The notes under the pieces: generated by a model
What the model was told of the DNA's origin: nothing
The model's database searches: none
Seen by the model: the letters and a program-made list of their open reading frames with translations, nothing else
Position numbers and translations under genes: made by a program
Shown here: positions 7,853 through 15,194 of the stretch, in pieces
Position numbering within the stretch: position 1 is the stretch's first letter
Layout: each line of letters starts with the position of its first letter
Assembly: GCF_000308435.1 (NCBI RefSeq)
Contig: NZ_BAFR01000349.1
Span: 1-49,728, forward strand
Reading direction: 5' to 3'
Source: Nocardia araoensis NBRC 100135
Lineage (GTDB): Bacteria > Actinomycetota > Actinomycetes > Mycobacteriales > Mycobacteriaceae
DNA length: 49,728 nucleotides

Positions 7853-9409
7853 GTGGCGCGCTTCCGGGTTGTGACCAAACACCAGATTTCCGGCTGGCGT
7901 TTTCTGCTGCGACGGATCGAGCACGCGCTGGTCCGCCGAGACGCGTCGATGATCGATGATCCGCAGCGCGGTCGCTCGACCGCGCTGTCCATCGGCATCG
8001 CGCTCGCGTGCGTGATCATCGCGGGCGCTGCCGTGCTGGCGTTCTTCAAACCCGCCAAGAAGGTCGGCGAGTCGAAAATCGTCGCGGAGAAGGACACGGG
8101 GGCTCTGTTCGTCCGCGTGAACAACCGGCTGTTCCCGGCGCTGAACCTGACGTCGGCTCGGCTGATCGTCGGTTCCCCCGACAATCCGGTGCAGGTGTCC
8201 CGGGACGAGTTGTCGAAATACCCGCGTGGGCCATGGGTCGGTATTCCCGGTGCGCCCGGCAGCATCGTCGACAGCAACGAGAAGGATTCCTCGTGGACGG
8301 TGTGCGATACTGCGCGCACCGGTGCGGCCGCGCCGGTGAACCCGGCGACCGGTCTGCCGACCGTCAGTCGGTCCGCGGTGCGAACGACGGCGATCGGCGG
8401 CCCGCTCGCCATCGACGGCGACGCCAACCGCCCGCTGGGTGACGGCGAGGCCCGTCTGCTGCGTGACGACACCACGACCTGGCTGGTGTACGCGGATGCC
8501 GAGAAAGGCGTGGTGCGCGCCGCGATCGACCTCGCGAACACCGCGGTGGCCATGGCGCTCGGCATCGACTCGACCGCTCCGGTGATGGCGGCTTCCAAGG
8601 GCTTGGTCAACGCGATTCCGGAAGCACCGCCGCTGCGGGTCCCCGACGTGCCGGGCAAGGGCGAGACCATCACGCTCAACAACGGATTCACCACGCCGGT
8701 CGGGTCGGTGCTCACCGTGTCGACGCCGGACCAAGGCGTCTCGTACTACCTCGTCTCCCAGTCCGGGCTGGTGCGGGTCAGTTCGGTGCTGGCGGCGATG
8801 GTCCGCAATGCGGACGCCCAAGGCTCGGTGACCACGCGCACCGTGGGACCCAACGTGATCGCGGCGAATCTGCGCCCTGGACAGTGGCCGGGCACCGCGA
8901 CCTACCCGACCCGCCCCATTCGCCTGGTCGACCCGGAACGTTCCGGCGTCACGTGCCTGCACTGGTCGCGCTCCGGGAGCGATCCGAACGCGAGCACCGA
9001 ACTACTTGTGGGCAGGCAGTTGCCGCTCACGCAGGACGAGCAGGGCCGCGCGGTCGACCTGGTGACCTCCTCCGCCTCGCGCGGCACCACCGCGGACGCG
9101 GCGTACCTGCCGAGGGACACCGGGCGTTTCGTGCAGGTGACCGGTACCGAACCGGGATCGCCGCTGCGCGAATCGCTCTACTGGGTCTCCGACAGCGGGG
9201 TGCGCTACGGCATCATCACCGAGCCGAACAGCGCCGGCGGCACCGACCCCACCTTGGCCGCGCTGGCGCTGAGGGCGCCGGTCCCCGCGCCGTGGAGCAT
9301 CATCTCGCTGTTCGCGGTCGGTCCCGCTCTGTCCCAGAAGGAAGCTCGCATCCAACACGACGGAATTCCGAACAACAAGGTCGTCGCCGGGCTCGGAGGT
9401 ACGCAGTGA
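7853..9409 (+). CDS. eccB: EccB, type VII secretion membrane component
   Basis: 518 aa from GTG 7853, preceded by GGAAGGA (7836-7842). The N-terminus shows the family signature: a basic cytosolic segment with TKHQISGWRFLLRR, one transmembrane helix at ~43-66, then a large extracytoplasmic domain containing DTGALFVRVNNRLFPALNL. EccB is a core subunit of the EccB-C-D-E inner-membrane complex, with its repeat-containing domain in the periplasm. Length is usual. It overlaps eccC by 4 bp (GTGA), so the two are translationally coupled. Confidence 0.96.
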   Translation: MARFRVVTKHQISGWRFLLRRIEHALVRRDASMIDDPQRGRSTALSIGIALACVIIAGAAVLAFFKPAKKVGESKIVAEKDTGALFVRVNNRLFPALNLTSARLIVGSPDNPVQVSRDELSKYPRGPWVGIPGAPGSIVDSNEKDSSWTVCDTARTGAAAPVNPATGLPTVSRSAVRTTAIGGPLAIDGDANRPLGDGEARLLRDDTTTWLVYADAEKGVVRAAIDLANTAVAMALGIDSTAPVMAASKGLVNAIPEAPPLRVPDVPGKGETITLNNGFTTPVGSVLTVSTPDQGVSYYLVSQSGLVRVSSVLAAMVRNADAQGSVTTRTVGPNVIAANLRPGQWPGTATYPTRPIRLVDPERSGVTCLHWSRSGSDPNASTELLVGRQLPLTQDEQGRAVDLVTSSASRGTTADAAYLPRDTGRFVQVTGTEPGSPLRESLYWVSDSGVRYGIITEPNSAGGTDPTLAALALRAPVPAPWSIISLFAVGPALSQKEARIQHDGIPNNKVVAGLGGTQ

Positions 9410-12400
9410 CCACGACTCGCCGGTTCGTACGACCCGCCCGGGTGGTGCGCGGTCCCAAGGCTCCCGCCGTGACGGAGTTGCGGCTGCAACCGCCGACCGA
9501 GCTGCCCAAGCCGGTTCCGCCGTCGCGGCTGCGGATGATCATGCCCGTGGTCATGGTGGCGGCCATGTGCGGGATGATGGTCATGATGTTCCGCGGGGGC
9601 GGAGCCGTGAACCCGATGATGCTGATGTTCCCGGCCATGATGATGGTGTCGATGTTCGGCATGATGGGCGGCGCGCTCGGGGGCAACTCCGGCGGCGCGG
9701 CCAGCTTGAACGAGGAACGCAAGGACTACCTGCGCAGCATCACCGACAACCGCAAGACGGTGCACGCGGCGGAAGCCGAACTCCATGCCTACCTGCGCTA
9801 CACCCATCCCGGTCCCGATGAGATCGCACGGCTGATCGGCGGCAAGCGGATGTGGGAGGTACAGGTCGCCAGCCCGCAGTTCCTGCGCGTGCGAGTGGGC
9901 CGCGGACGCATCGCCAACCAAGTGCGCGTGATCGTCCCGGAAGCCGCGCCCACGTCGGATCTGGACCCGGTCGGCGTCGTCGAGCTGACTCGATTCGCCA
10001 AGGCCTACTCCACGGTCGGCGGCATGCCGGTCGCGATCAATCTGCTGTCGGCGCCGCAAGTCGGCATCGACGGCGATCCGGGGCTCGTGGCCGGGTTGGT
10101 CCGCGCGATGATCGCCGAGGTGGCGGTGCTGCACGGACCGGACCAGGTGGCGGTCGCCGCGGTGCTGTCCGATCCGGACGCGCCGGAGTGGTCCTGGCTG
10201 AAGTGGCTGCCGCACGCCCAGCATCCGAGCGACAACGACGCGATCGGCTCGAGCCGGATGGTCTACCGCACCGTGGCCGAGTTGCGCACCAAGGTGCTCG
10301 CCGGACTCAACCGCGGTCCGTTCTCGGCGAATTCGCAGCCCACCCTGGATCGCACCCACTTCCTGCTCATCGTGGACGTCGAGGGCCCTGCCAGCGACCG
10401 TGACATCTCCGGCATCGACGGCTGCACCTGGCTGCGGCTGGGGCCCGCGGAGCAGAATCTGCCGAGGGCGTTGCGCTTCACCGTCACCGAGGACCGGTCG
10501 CTGAACGAGGTGACCCCGCGCGGGCTGCGTCGCGTGGGTGTGGCCGATTCGCTGTCCACGGCGGCGATCACGGCCATGGCGCGCAGCCTTTCGCCGTACC
10601 GGTTGTCCACGGTGGTGGAGGCGGTGGCCGCCGAGCAGGCCAGCGGTGGTACATCCTGGGAGGAGATGGTCGGCATCGACGACCCGGGCGCCATCCGGGT
10701 CGAGCAAGCGTGGATCCGGCGTCGCGATCAGGACCGGGCACGGCTGAACATTCCGTTCGGCCATGACCCGGCCGGTGGTGTCGTCTATCTCGACATCAAG
10801 GAATCGGCCGAAGAAGGCATGGGCCCGCACGGCATGTGCATCGGCGCGACCGGATCGGGTAAGTCGGAATTCCTGCGCACTCTGGTGCTCTCGGCGGTGG
10901 CGACACACTCGCCGGATGTCCTGAACCTGCTGCTCGTCGACTTCAAAGGTGGCGCGACCTTCCTCGGTTTCGACCGGCTGTCGCATGTGACGGCCATCGT
11001 GACGAACATGGAGGAAGAAGCCGACCTCGTCACCCGTATGGAAGACGTCATCAACGGTGAAATGGCGCGGCGGCAGCGGATTCTGCGTGACGCGGGCAAT
11101 TTCGCCAGCGTCGCCGATTACGAACGTGCCCGGGAGCAGGGCGCGGACCTGCGACCGCTGCCGACGCTGCTGATCATCCTCGACGAGTTCGCCGAACTGC
11201 TCGAGCAGCATCCGAACTTCTCGAAACTCTTCGTGGCCATCGGCCGGTTGGGCCGATCGCTGCGCATCCACTTGCTGCTCGCGTCACAGAAGGTGCCCGC
11301 CAACCGTATGGGCGAGTTGGAAGCGCATCTTTCCTATCGAGTCGCGTTGCGCACCAACCAGACCAGTGACTCGCGCGACGCGATCGGCACTGCGGACGCC
11401 TACCACCTGCCGAAGAAGCCCGGTTCGGGTTATCTGCGGGTCGGCTCCGGTGACCTCCAGCGTTTCCAAGCCGCGTACGTGGGCGAGAAGTACTCGGCCC
11501 CCGCGCAGGTGTCCGCGTCCTCCGCGCAGCGCGCGCGACGGCCCGGTGGCGGGTACCGGCCGCCGCAGCGCTTCATCGCCGGCCATATCGCCGATACCAG
11601 GCCCGCGGTGGTCGAGCCGGTGGCGGTCCAAGACGCGCCGGAAACGGCCGACGGCGAGTCGATCACGGTGATGGAAGCGGTGTTGCAGCAGTTGGCTCGG
11701 CACGGCCAGCCCGCGCACAAGATGTGGCTGCCGCCGCTGGGCACGCCGCCGACTCTCGATCGGATGATCCGCGCCGTGCCGCAAGGCGCCTTGCAGATGC
11801 CGTTGGCGCTGGTCGACAAGCCTCGGCAGCAGCGTCAGGACGTCTGGTGGGTCGACATGTCGGGCGCGGGTGGGCACATGGCCATCGTCGGCGGCACGCA
11901 GGCGGGCAAATCGACCGCGCTGCAGACGTTCATCATGTCCGCCGCGCTGACCCACACCCCGGAACAGGTGCAGTTCTACTGCCTGGACTTCTCCGGTGGC
12001 GGCTTGGCGGCGCTGACGAACCTTCCGCACGTGGGATCGGTGGCCGCGGCCAGGGACGGCGATCGCATCCGCCGCACGATCGCGTTGGTGACAAACCTGC
12101 TCGAGAGCAGGCAGTCGATGTTCACCGAGTTCGGTATCGATTCGATCCGGAAGTTCCGCACGCTGCGGGACGGCGGGGGCAGGCCGCCGTGGCACGACCG
12201 CGATCCCTACGGTGACGTCTTCCTGGTCATCGATGGATGGGATGTCGGATTCGGTACGAACGGCCCGTACTACGACGAATACACCCCGGTGATGGAGTCC
12301 ATCGCCCTGCAGGGCTTGAACTACGGCATCCACCTGGTGGTCAGCAGTTCGCGCTGGATCGCGATTCGTCCCGCGATCAAGGACCTGATGCAGACACGCG

Positions 12401-13410
12401 TCGAGATGCGGCTGGGTGACCTGGCCGATACGACCTTCAACACCCACCGCAACGTCGTCGCGGCGATCCCCGCCAATCGACCGGGCCGCTGCATCTCGAC
12501 CGACGGTCTGCACATGCTCACGGCGTTGCCTCGCATCGATGGTGTGGGCGATCCGAATTCGGCCGCCGAAGGCCTCGCCGCCGCGGCCGCCGAGATCACG
12601 CAGCGCTACCCGGGAAGGCATGCGCCGCAGGTGAAATTGCTGCCACCACAGGTGGGTCTCGATGAAGTGCGAGCGAATTGGCCGATGCCGCAGACTCTCG
12701 CTCAGCGTCTCGTCGTGCCGTTCGGCGTCCGCGAGTCCGATTTGAGCCCGGCGACAATCGATTTCAATATGTCGACCCACTTCATCGTGCTCGGCTCGAC
12801 CGGATCGGGGAAATCCACCACCTTGGCCGCGCTGCTGGAGTCCATCAAACGCCAGTACGACCCATCGCAAGCCCGCGTGCTGCTGATCGACTACCGGCGA
12901 AGGCATTTGGGAACGATTCCTCAGGAGATGCTCATCGGGCATGTGACCAGCGAGCGGGATGTGCGCGAAGCGCTGCCGCTGCTGGTGGACAAGATGCGCT
13001 CGCGGCGGCCACCGGACGACGTGACCACCCGGCAGCTCGCGGAGCGCTCCTGGTGGTCCGGCCCAGAGGTCTTCGTCGTGATCGACGACTACCACATGGT
13101 GGTGCAGCGTGGCGCGATGAATCCGCTGGAACCGTTGAAGGACATCATTGTCGACGGTCGCGATACCGGCTTGCACGTCATCGCGGCACGCAACATCGCA
13201 CAAGCGGACACGGCGTTGTACGACAACGTGATCGGCCAGATGAAGAACCTGAATTCGTCGGGTCTCGTCATGGACGGTTCGAAGCTCGACGGCATGCTGA
13301 TCGGCGACGTGCGACCCACCAAGCAGCCGCCGGGCCGGGGAATCTACGTGGAGCCCATGAGTTCCCGCCGGGATCTCGTCCAGGTGGCCTGGGTACCCCA
13401 GCAGATCTGA
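9406..13410 (+). CDS. eccC: EccC, FtsK/SpoIIIE-type motor ATPase
   Basis: 1334 aa. The start is GTG 9406, overlapping the eccB stop; open frame exists upstream but is a shadow of eccB. Two transmembrane segments (Met-rich, ~45-90) are followed by a DUF-type stalk and three ATPase domains with Walker A motifs at 480-487 (GATGSGKS), 829-836 (GGTQAGKS) and 1130-1137 (GSTGSGKS). Walker B sites are LLIILDEFAEL in the first domain, FLVIDGWD in the second and VFVVIDDYH in the third, the last two lacking the canonical glutamate as is typical of EccC. It powers secretion and recognises substrate C-termini. The protein is one chain, unlike the split EccCa/EccCb of ESX-1. Confidence 0.97.
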   Translation: MTTTRRFVRPARVVRGPKAPAVTELRLQPPTELPKPVPPSRLRMIMPVVMVAAMCGMMVMMFRGGGAVNPMMLMFPAMMMVSMFGMMGGALGGNSGGAASLNEERKDYLRSITDNRKTVHAAEAELHAYLRYTHPGPDEIARLIGGKRMWEVQVASPQFLRVRVGRGRIANQVRVIVPEAAPTSDLDPVGVVELTRFAKAYSTVGGMPVAINLLSAPQVGIDGDPGLVAGLVRAMIAEVAVLHGPDQVAVAAVLSDPDAPEWSWLKWLPHAQHPSDNDAIGSSRMVYRTVAELRTKVLAGLNRGPFSANSQPTLDRTHFLLIVDVEGPASDRDISGIDGCTWLRLGPAEQNLPRALRFTVTEDRSLNEVTPRGLRRVGVADSLSTAAITAMARSLSPYRLSTVVEAVAAEQASGGTSWEEMVGIDDPGAIRVEQAWIRRRDQDRARLNIPFGHDPAGGVVYLDIKESAEEGMGPHGMCIGATGSGKSEFLRTLVLSAVATHSPDVLNLLLVDFKGGATFLGFDRLSHVTAIVTNMEEEADLVTRMEDVINGEMARRQRILRDAGNFASVADYERAREQGADLRPLPTLLIILDEFAELLEQHPNFSKLFVAIGRLGRSLRIHLLLASQKVPANRMGELEAHLSYRVALRTNQTSDSRDAIGTADAYHLPKKPGSGYLRVGSGDLQRFQAAYVGEKYSAPAQVSASSAQRARRPGGGYRPPQRFIAGHIADTRPAVVEPVAVQDAPETADGESITVMEAVLQQLARHGQPAHKMWLPPLGTPPTLDRMIRAVPQGALQMPLALVDKPRQQRQDVWWVDMSGAGGHMAIVGGTQAGKSTALQTFIMSAALTHTPEQVQFYCLDFSGGGLAALTNLPHVGSVAAARDGDRIRRTIALVTNLLESRQSMFTEFGIDSIRKFRTLRDGGGRPPWHDRDPYGDVFLVIDGWDVGFGTNGPYYDEYTPVMESIALQGLNYGIHLVVSSSRWIAIRPAIKDLMQTRVEMRLGDLADTTFNTHRNVVAAIPANRPGRCISTDGLHMLTALPRIDGVGDPNSAAEGLAAAAAEITQRYPGRHAPQVKLLPPQVGLDEVRANWPMPQTLAQRLVVPFGVRESDLSPATIDFNMSTHFIVLGSTGSGKSTTLAALLESIKRQYDPSQARVLLIDYRRRHLGTIPQEMLIGHVTSERDVREALPLLVDKMRSRRPPDDVTTRQLAERSWWSGPEVFVVIDDYHMVVQRGAMNPLEPLKDIIVDGRDTGLHVIAARNIAQADTALYDNVIGQMKNLNSSGLVMDGSKLDGMLIGDVRPTKQPPGRGIYVEPMSSRRDLVQVAWVPQQI

Positions 13411-13419
13411 CTTCGGCGC

Positions 13420-13439
13420 CCATCCCAAGGTTGGGAATA
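13420..13439 (+). promoter_or_regulatory. TTCCC-N6-GGGAA element before the 94-aa gene
   Basis: CCATCCC-AAGGTT-GGGAATA, 10 bp after the eccC stop and 65 bp before the ATG at 13505. The right half is identical to the copies before eccB and the PE-like gene. It suggests that the substrate genes have their own promoter. Confidence 0.55.
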
Positions 13440-13504
13440 AATTACCGTTTTCCTTAGCAGCCGCTCGATCCGAGCTGGTAGTCACGCTCGATTGGAGTCT
13501 CCCC

Positions 13505-13789
13505 ATGGCACTCCCGGATCTCGGCATCGCGCCACCGGATGTGCGGAGGGCCGTGACCGGGCCCAGGTGGATGGCGCCATCGCGCGCGGTAGATGGGATG
13601 CCACCGGAACGACCGGAAATCCCCTGCCCGGCGGCGCTGTTCGTTCCCGGAGTAACCCAGGAGGTGCCGGTACTGGAGAAACCCCCTGTAATCGGTGTGG
13701 TCGAGGACGTCGATGCCCCGAGACGCGCATCGACGATTCCGACGCACATGCTGTCAACGTCCTCGGCTAATGCATCCGAGGCAAGGTAA
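13505..13789 (+). CDS. 94-aa novel ESX-locus protein with VPVLEKPPVIGVVE motif
   Basis: ATG 13505 is preceded by GGAG (13494-13497) with 7-nt spacing. The protein is Pro/Ala/Arg-rich with no transmembrane helix or signal peptide. Residues ~46-70 carry FVPGVTQEVPVLEKPPVIGV followed by VE, nearly the same as FVPGEPQDVPVLEQPPVIGV in the C-terminal tail of the PPE-like protein 2.6 kb downstream. The similarity extends to the DNA, so the two segments are related by descent. The gene sits between eccC and the esx pair, where PE and PPE genes stand in mycobacteria. I recognise no family; a secreted partner or an exported tail domain is possible. Confidence 0.6.
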   Translation: MALPDLGIAPPDVRRAVTGPRWMAPSRAVDGMPPERPEIPCPAALFVPGVTQEVPVLEKPPVIGVVEDVDAPRRASTIPTHMLSTSSANASEAR

Positions 13790-13813
13790 ACGCCTTATAG
13801 GATAGGAACAGAT

Positions 13814-14122
13814 ATGCCCATCGGCTACACTGGCGACCCCTCCGAAATCAACGCCGCCGCCAAGAAGTTCTTCATGCACGCCGATACCTTCAAGAACCAC
13901 ATGGGTATTCTCGAGAGCATCAAGATGGAGTACGCGCCCGCCGTCCAGGGGGCCACCGGAAACGCCATCCAGGCGGCCATGCAGGGAGCCCTCGACAAGG
14001 GTGGGAAGCTGCACGCCACCTTCATGGAGATCGTCGATGCGTTGAATACCGCCGGCGCGAGTTTCGACAGCCAGGACCAAGAGAACGCGGCGCAGGTCAA
14101 CAAATACAACGTCAACTTCTGA
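13814..14122 (+). CDS. WXG100-type Esx protein, Trp replaced by Val
   Basis: 102 aa, the family's usual size. Two helices flank the turn V44-Q45-G46, where canonical members have W-x-G. The export motif YxxxD/E appears as F84-DSQ-D88. Such proteins form heterodimers and are secreted by ESX as the smallest substrates; the adjacent gene is the expected partner. It starts at ATG 13814 with an AGGATAGGA ribosome site. It is 43 bp from the second esx gene. Loss of both signature aromatic residues in their usual form is unusual, though the position, length, helicity and pairing support the call. Confidence 0.85.
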   Translation: MPIGYTGDPSEINAAAKKFFMHADTFKNHMGILESIKMEYAPAVQGATGNAIQAAMQGALDKGGKLHATFMEIVDALNTAGASFDSQDQENAAQVNKYNVNF

Positions 14123-14165
14123 TGCCGGGTCTGCACCGGAAAACAATTGGGAAAGGTTTTGGACA

Positions 14166-14483
14166 ATGGCTTTGAAGAATGATTACGATGCCGTCGAGGG
14201 CCTGGTCATCCGCACCGACCAGGTGCTCAGCAATATGACGGTCGACGCCGGTGAGCGCAACACGCTGGCCAAGCTGCTGGAGCAGAACTTCCAGGGTGAT
14301 GCCGGTACCTCGAATGGCGAGTTGCAGGCCCGTATCATGAAGCTGATCACTCAGTACAACGAGGCGCTGACCCAGCTGAAGGCGGCCACGAAGACCGTAT
14401 CCGGCATCGACGGTCAGTTCCGGGTCGTCGACACCGGTCAGGCCATGCGGTTCTCGCAGATCGGAACCGGCGGGGCTATGTAG
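14166..14483 (+). CDS. WXG100-type Esx protein, Trp replaced by Phe
   Basis: 105 aa. The helix-turn-helix hairpin has F42-Q43-G44 in place of W-x-G, and F85-RVV-D89 in place of YxxxD, at nearly the same residue numbers as CFP-10's Y83-D87 (recalled). It probably forms a heterodimer with the preceding 102-aa Esx protein. ATG 14166 is preceded by GGGAAAGG. Two hairpins follow the stop codon, closing this short unit before the PE-like gene. Confidence 0.88.
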   Translation: MALKNDYDAVEGLVIRTDQVLSNMTVDAGERNTLAKLLEQNFQGDAGTSNGELQARIMKLITQYNEALTQLKAATKTVSGIDGQFRVVDTGQAMRFSQIGTGGAM

Positions 14484-14490
14484 TAGCCGA

Positions 14491-14522
14491 GATCGCCATC
14501 TCCGGTCCGGAGATGGCCGATC
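14491..14522 (+). terminator. terminator after the esx pair
   Basis: A 9-bp perfect stem CCATCTCCG/CGGAGATGG with a 3-nt loop, extended by GATCG/CGATC across one bulged base. It starts 8 bases after the stop of the second esx gene. Confidence 0.65.
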
Positions 14523-14581
14523 GAACACGGACGCGGCGCTCGCGTTGTGCCGGTGCCGCGGCCGGTCGGAAATCGAATGCA

Positions 14582-14624
14582 ATCGCCCTCGACGAATTCG
14601 TTCACGAACATCGTCGAGGGCGAT
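14582..14624. other. strong second hairpin between esx pair and PE-like gene
   Basis: A perfect 14-bp stem (14582-14595 with 14611-14624) encloses a 15-nt loop that itself contains TTCG/CGAA. It lies 60 bp beyond the first terminator. It may be a back-up terminator or a structured leader element. Confidence 0.5.
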
Positions 14625-14755
14625 CGCATGTCTTGGATGCCGGTCGGCGGGGTGGGTGGACGACTCGTGTCACGTGACGCGTCCGCTCGGGTTTCAAGGG
14701 TCTTCTACGGGCGGCGAGGGGGTGGCCGTCAGGGGTGAATCCGAGCTCCATGCCG

Positions 14756-14775
14756 TATCCCCACCTCTGGGAATA
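14756..14775 (+). promoter_or_regulatory. TTCCC-N6-GGGAA element before the PE-like gene
   Basis: TATCCCC-ACCTCT-GGGAATA, 77 bp before ATG 14853. Both halves are identical to the copy before eccB. Confidence 0.6.
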
Positions 14776-14852
14776 GCTTAACGTTCTGATTGCACCGCTC
14801 GATGTCGATGTACTACTCGCCAAGAGTGGGTACTGGTTGTTAGGAGACTTCC

Positions 14853-15164
14853 ATGCATCTCGCTGTCGATTGGGATCATCTCCCGGTTATCGCTTCTCAA
14901 CTGGGCGTCAGCGCGGAGGATCTGATGCTGATGCTCGGCGCGGCCGCTCCTCTCGCTGTCCCGCTTTCGCCGGGTGCCGATGACGTGAGCGCACTCATTC
15001 CCGCCGCGTGCGCCAAGCAGGCGGGATTGTTCTTCCCCAAAACGGCGAACGGCGTCTGCGTGGGAACCGATGGCGCGGACGCTCTACCGGAGATAGGTGC
15101 CGCCTTCGCCGCCGGCGACATGACCGGCCATGGCCAGGTGCTCAGCAGAGCAGCCGCGTTCTAG
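14853..15164 (+). CDS. PE-like protein
   Basis: 103 aa, close to the ~100-residue PE domain. ATG 14853 is preceded by TTAGGAGAC, a strong ribosome site. The segment SPGADDVSALIPAACAKQAG aligns with the PE-family segment around PAADEVSAL followed by a second helix, and the first helix (PVIASQLGV) matches the PE helix pattern. It lacks the N-terminal Pro-Glu dipeptide and a clear YxxxD tail. The PPE-like gene follows after 30 bp, as in mycobacterial PE-PPE operons. PE proteins pair with PPE proteins as heterodimeric ESX substrates. The alignment is by eye and only moderately certain. Confidence 0.5.
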   Translation: MHLAVDWDHLPVIASQLGVSAEDLMLMLGAAAPLAVPLSPGADDVSALIPAACAKQAGLFFPKTANGVCVGTDGADALPEIGAAFAAGDMTGHGQVLSRAAAF

Positions 15165-15194
15165 GCGCGGACAGCGCGAGCGAAAGCTGACGAG

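Larger units (their letters stand above)
14484..14852. other. 369-bp interval between esx pair and PE-like gene
   Basis: Contains the two hairpins at 14491-14522 and 14582-14624, then the palindrome at 14756-14775. The open frames inside are short and lack support. It separates the esx unit from the PE/PPE/espG to eccE unit. Confidence 0.5.

Noticed and set aside
11800..13200. Missing Walker B glutamate in the second and third EccC ATPase domains as a defect
   Set aside because: Degenerate Walker B sites in these domains are usual in EccC proteins.
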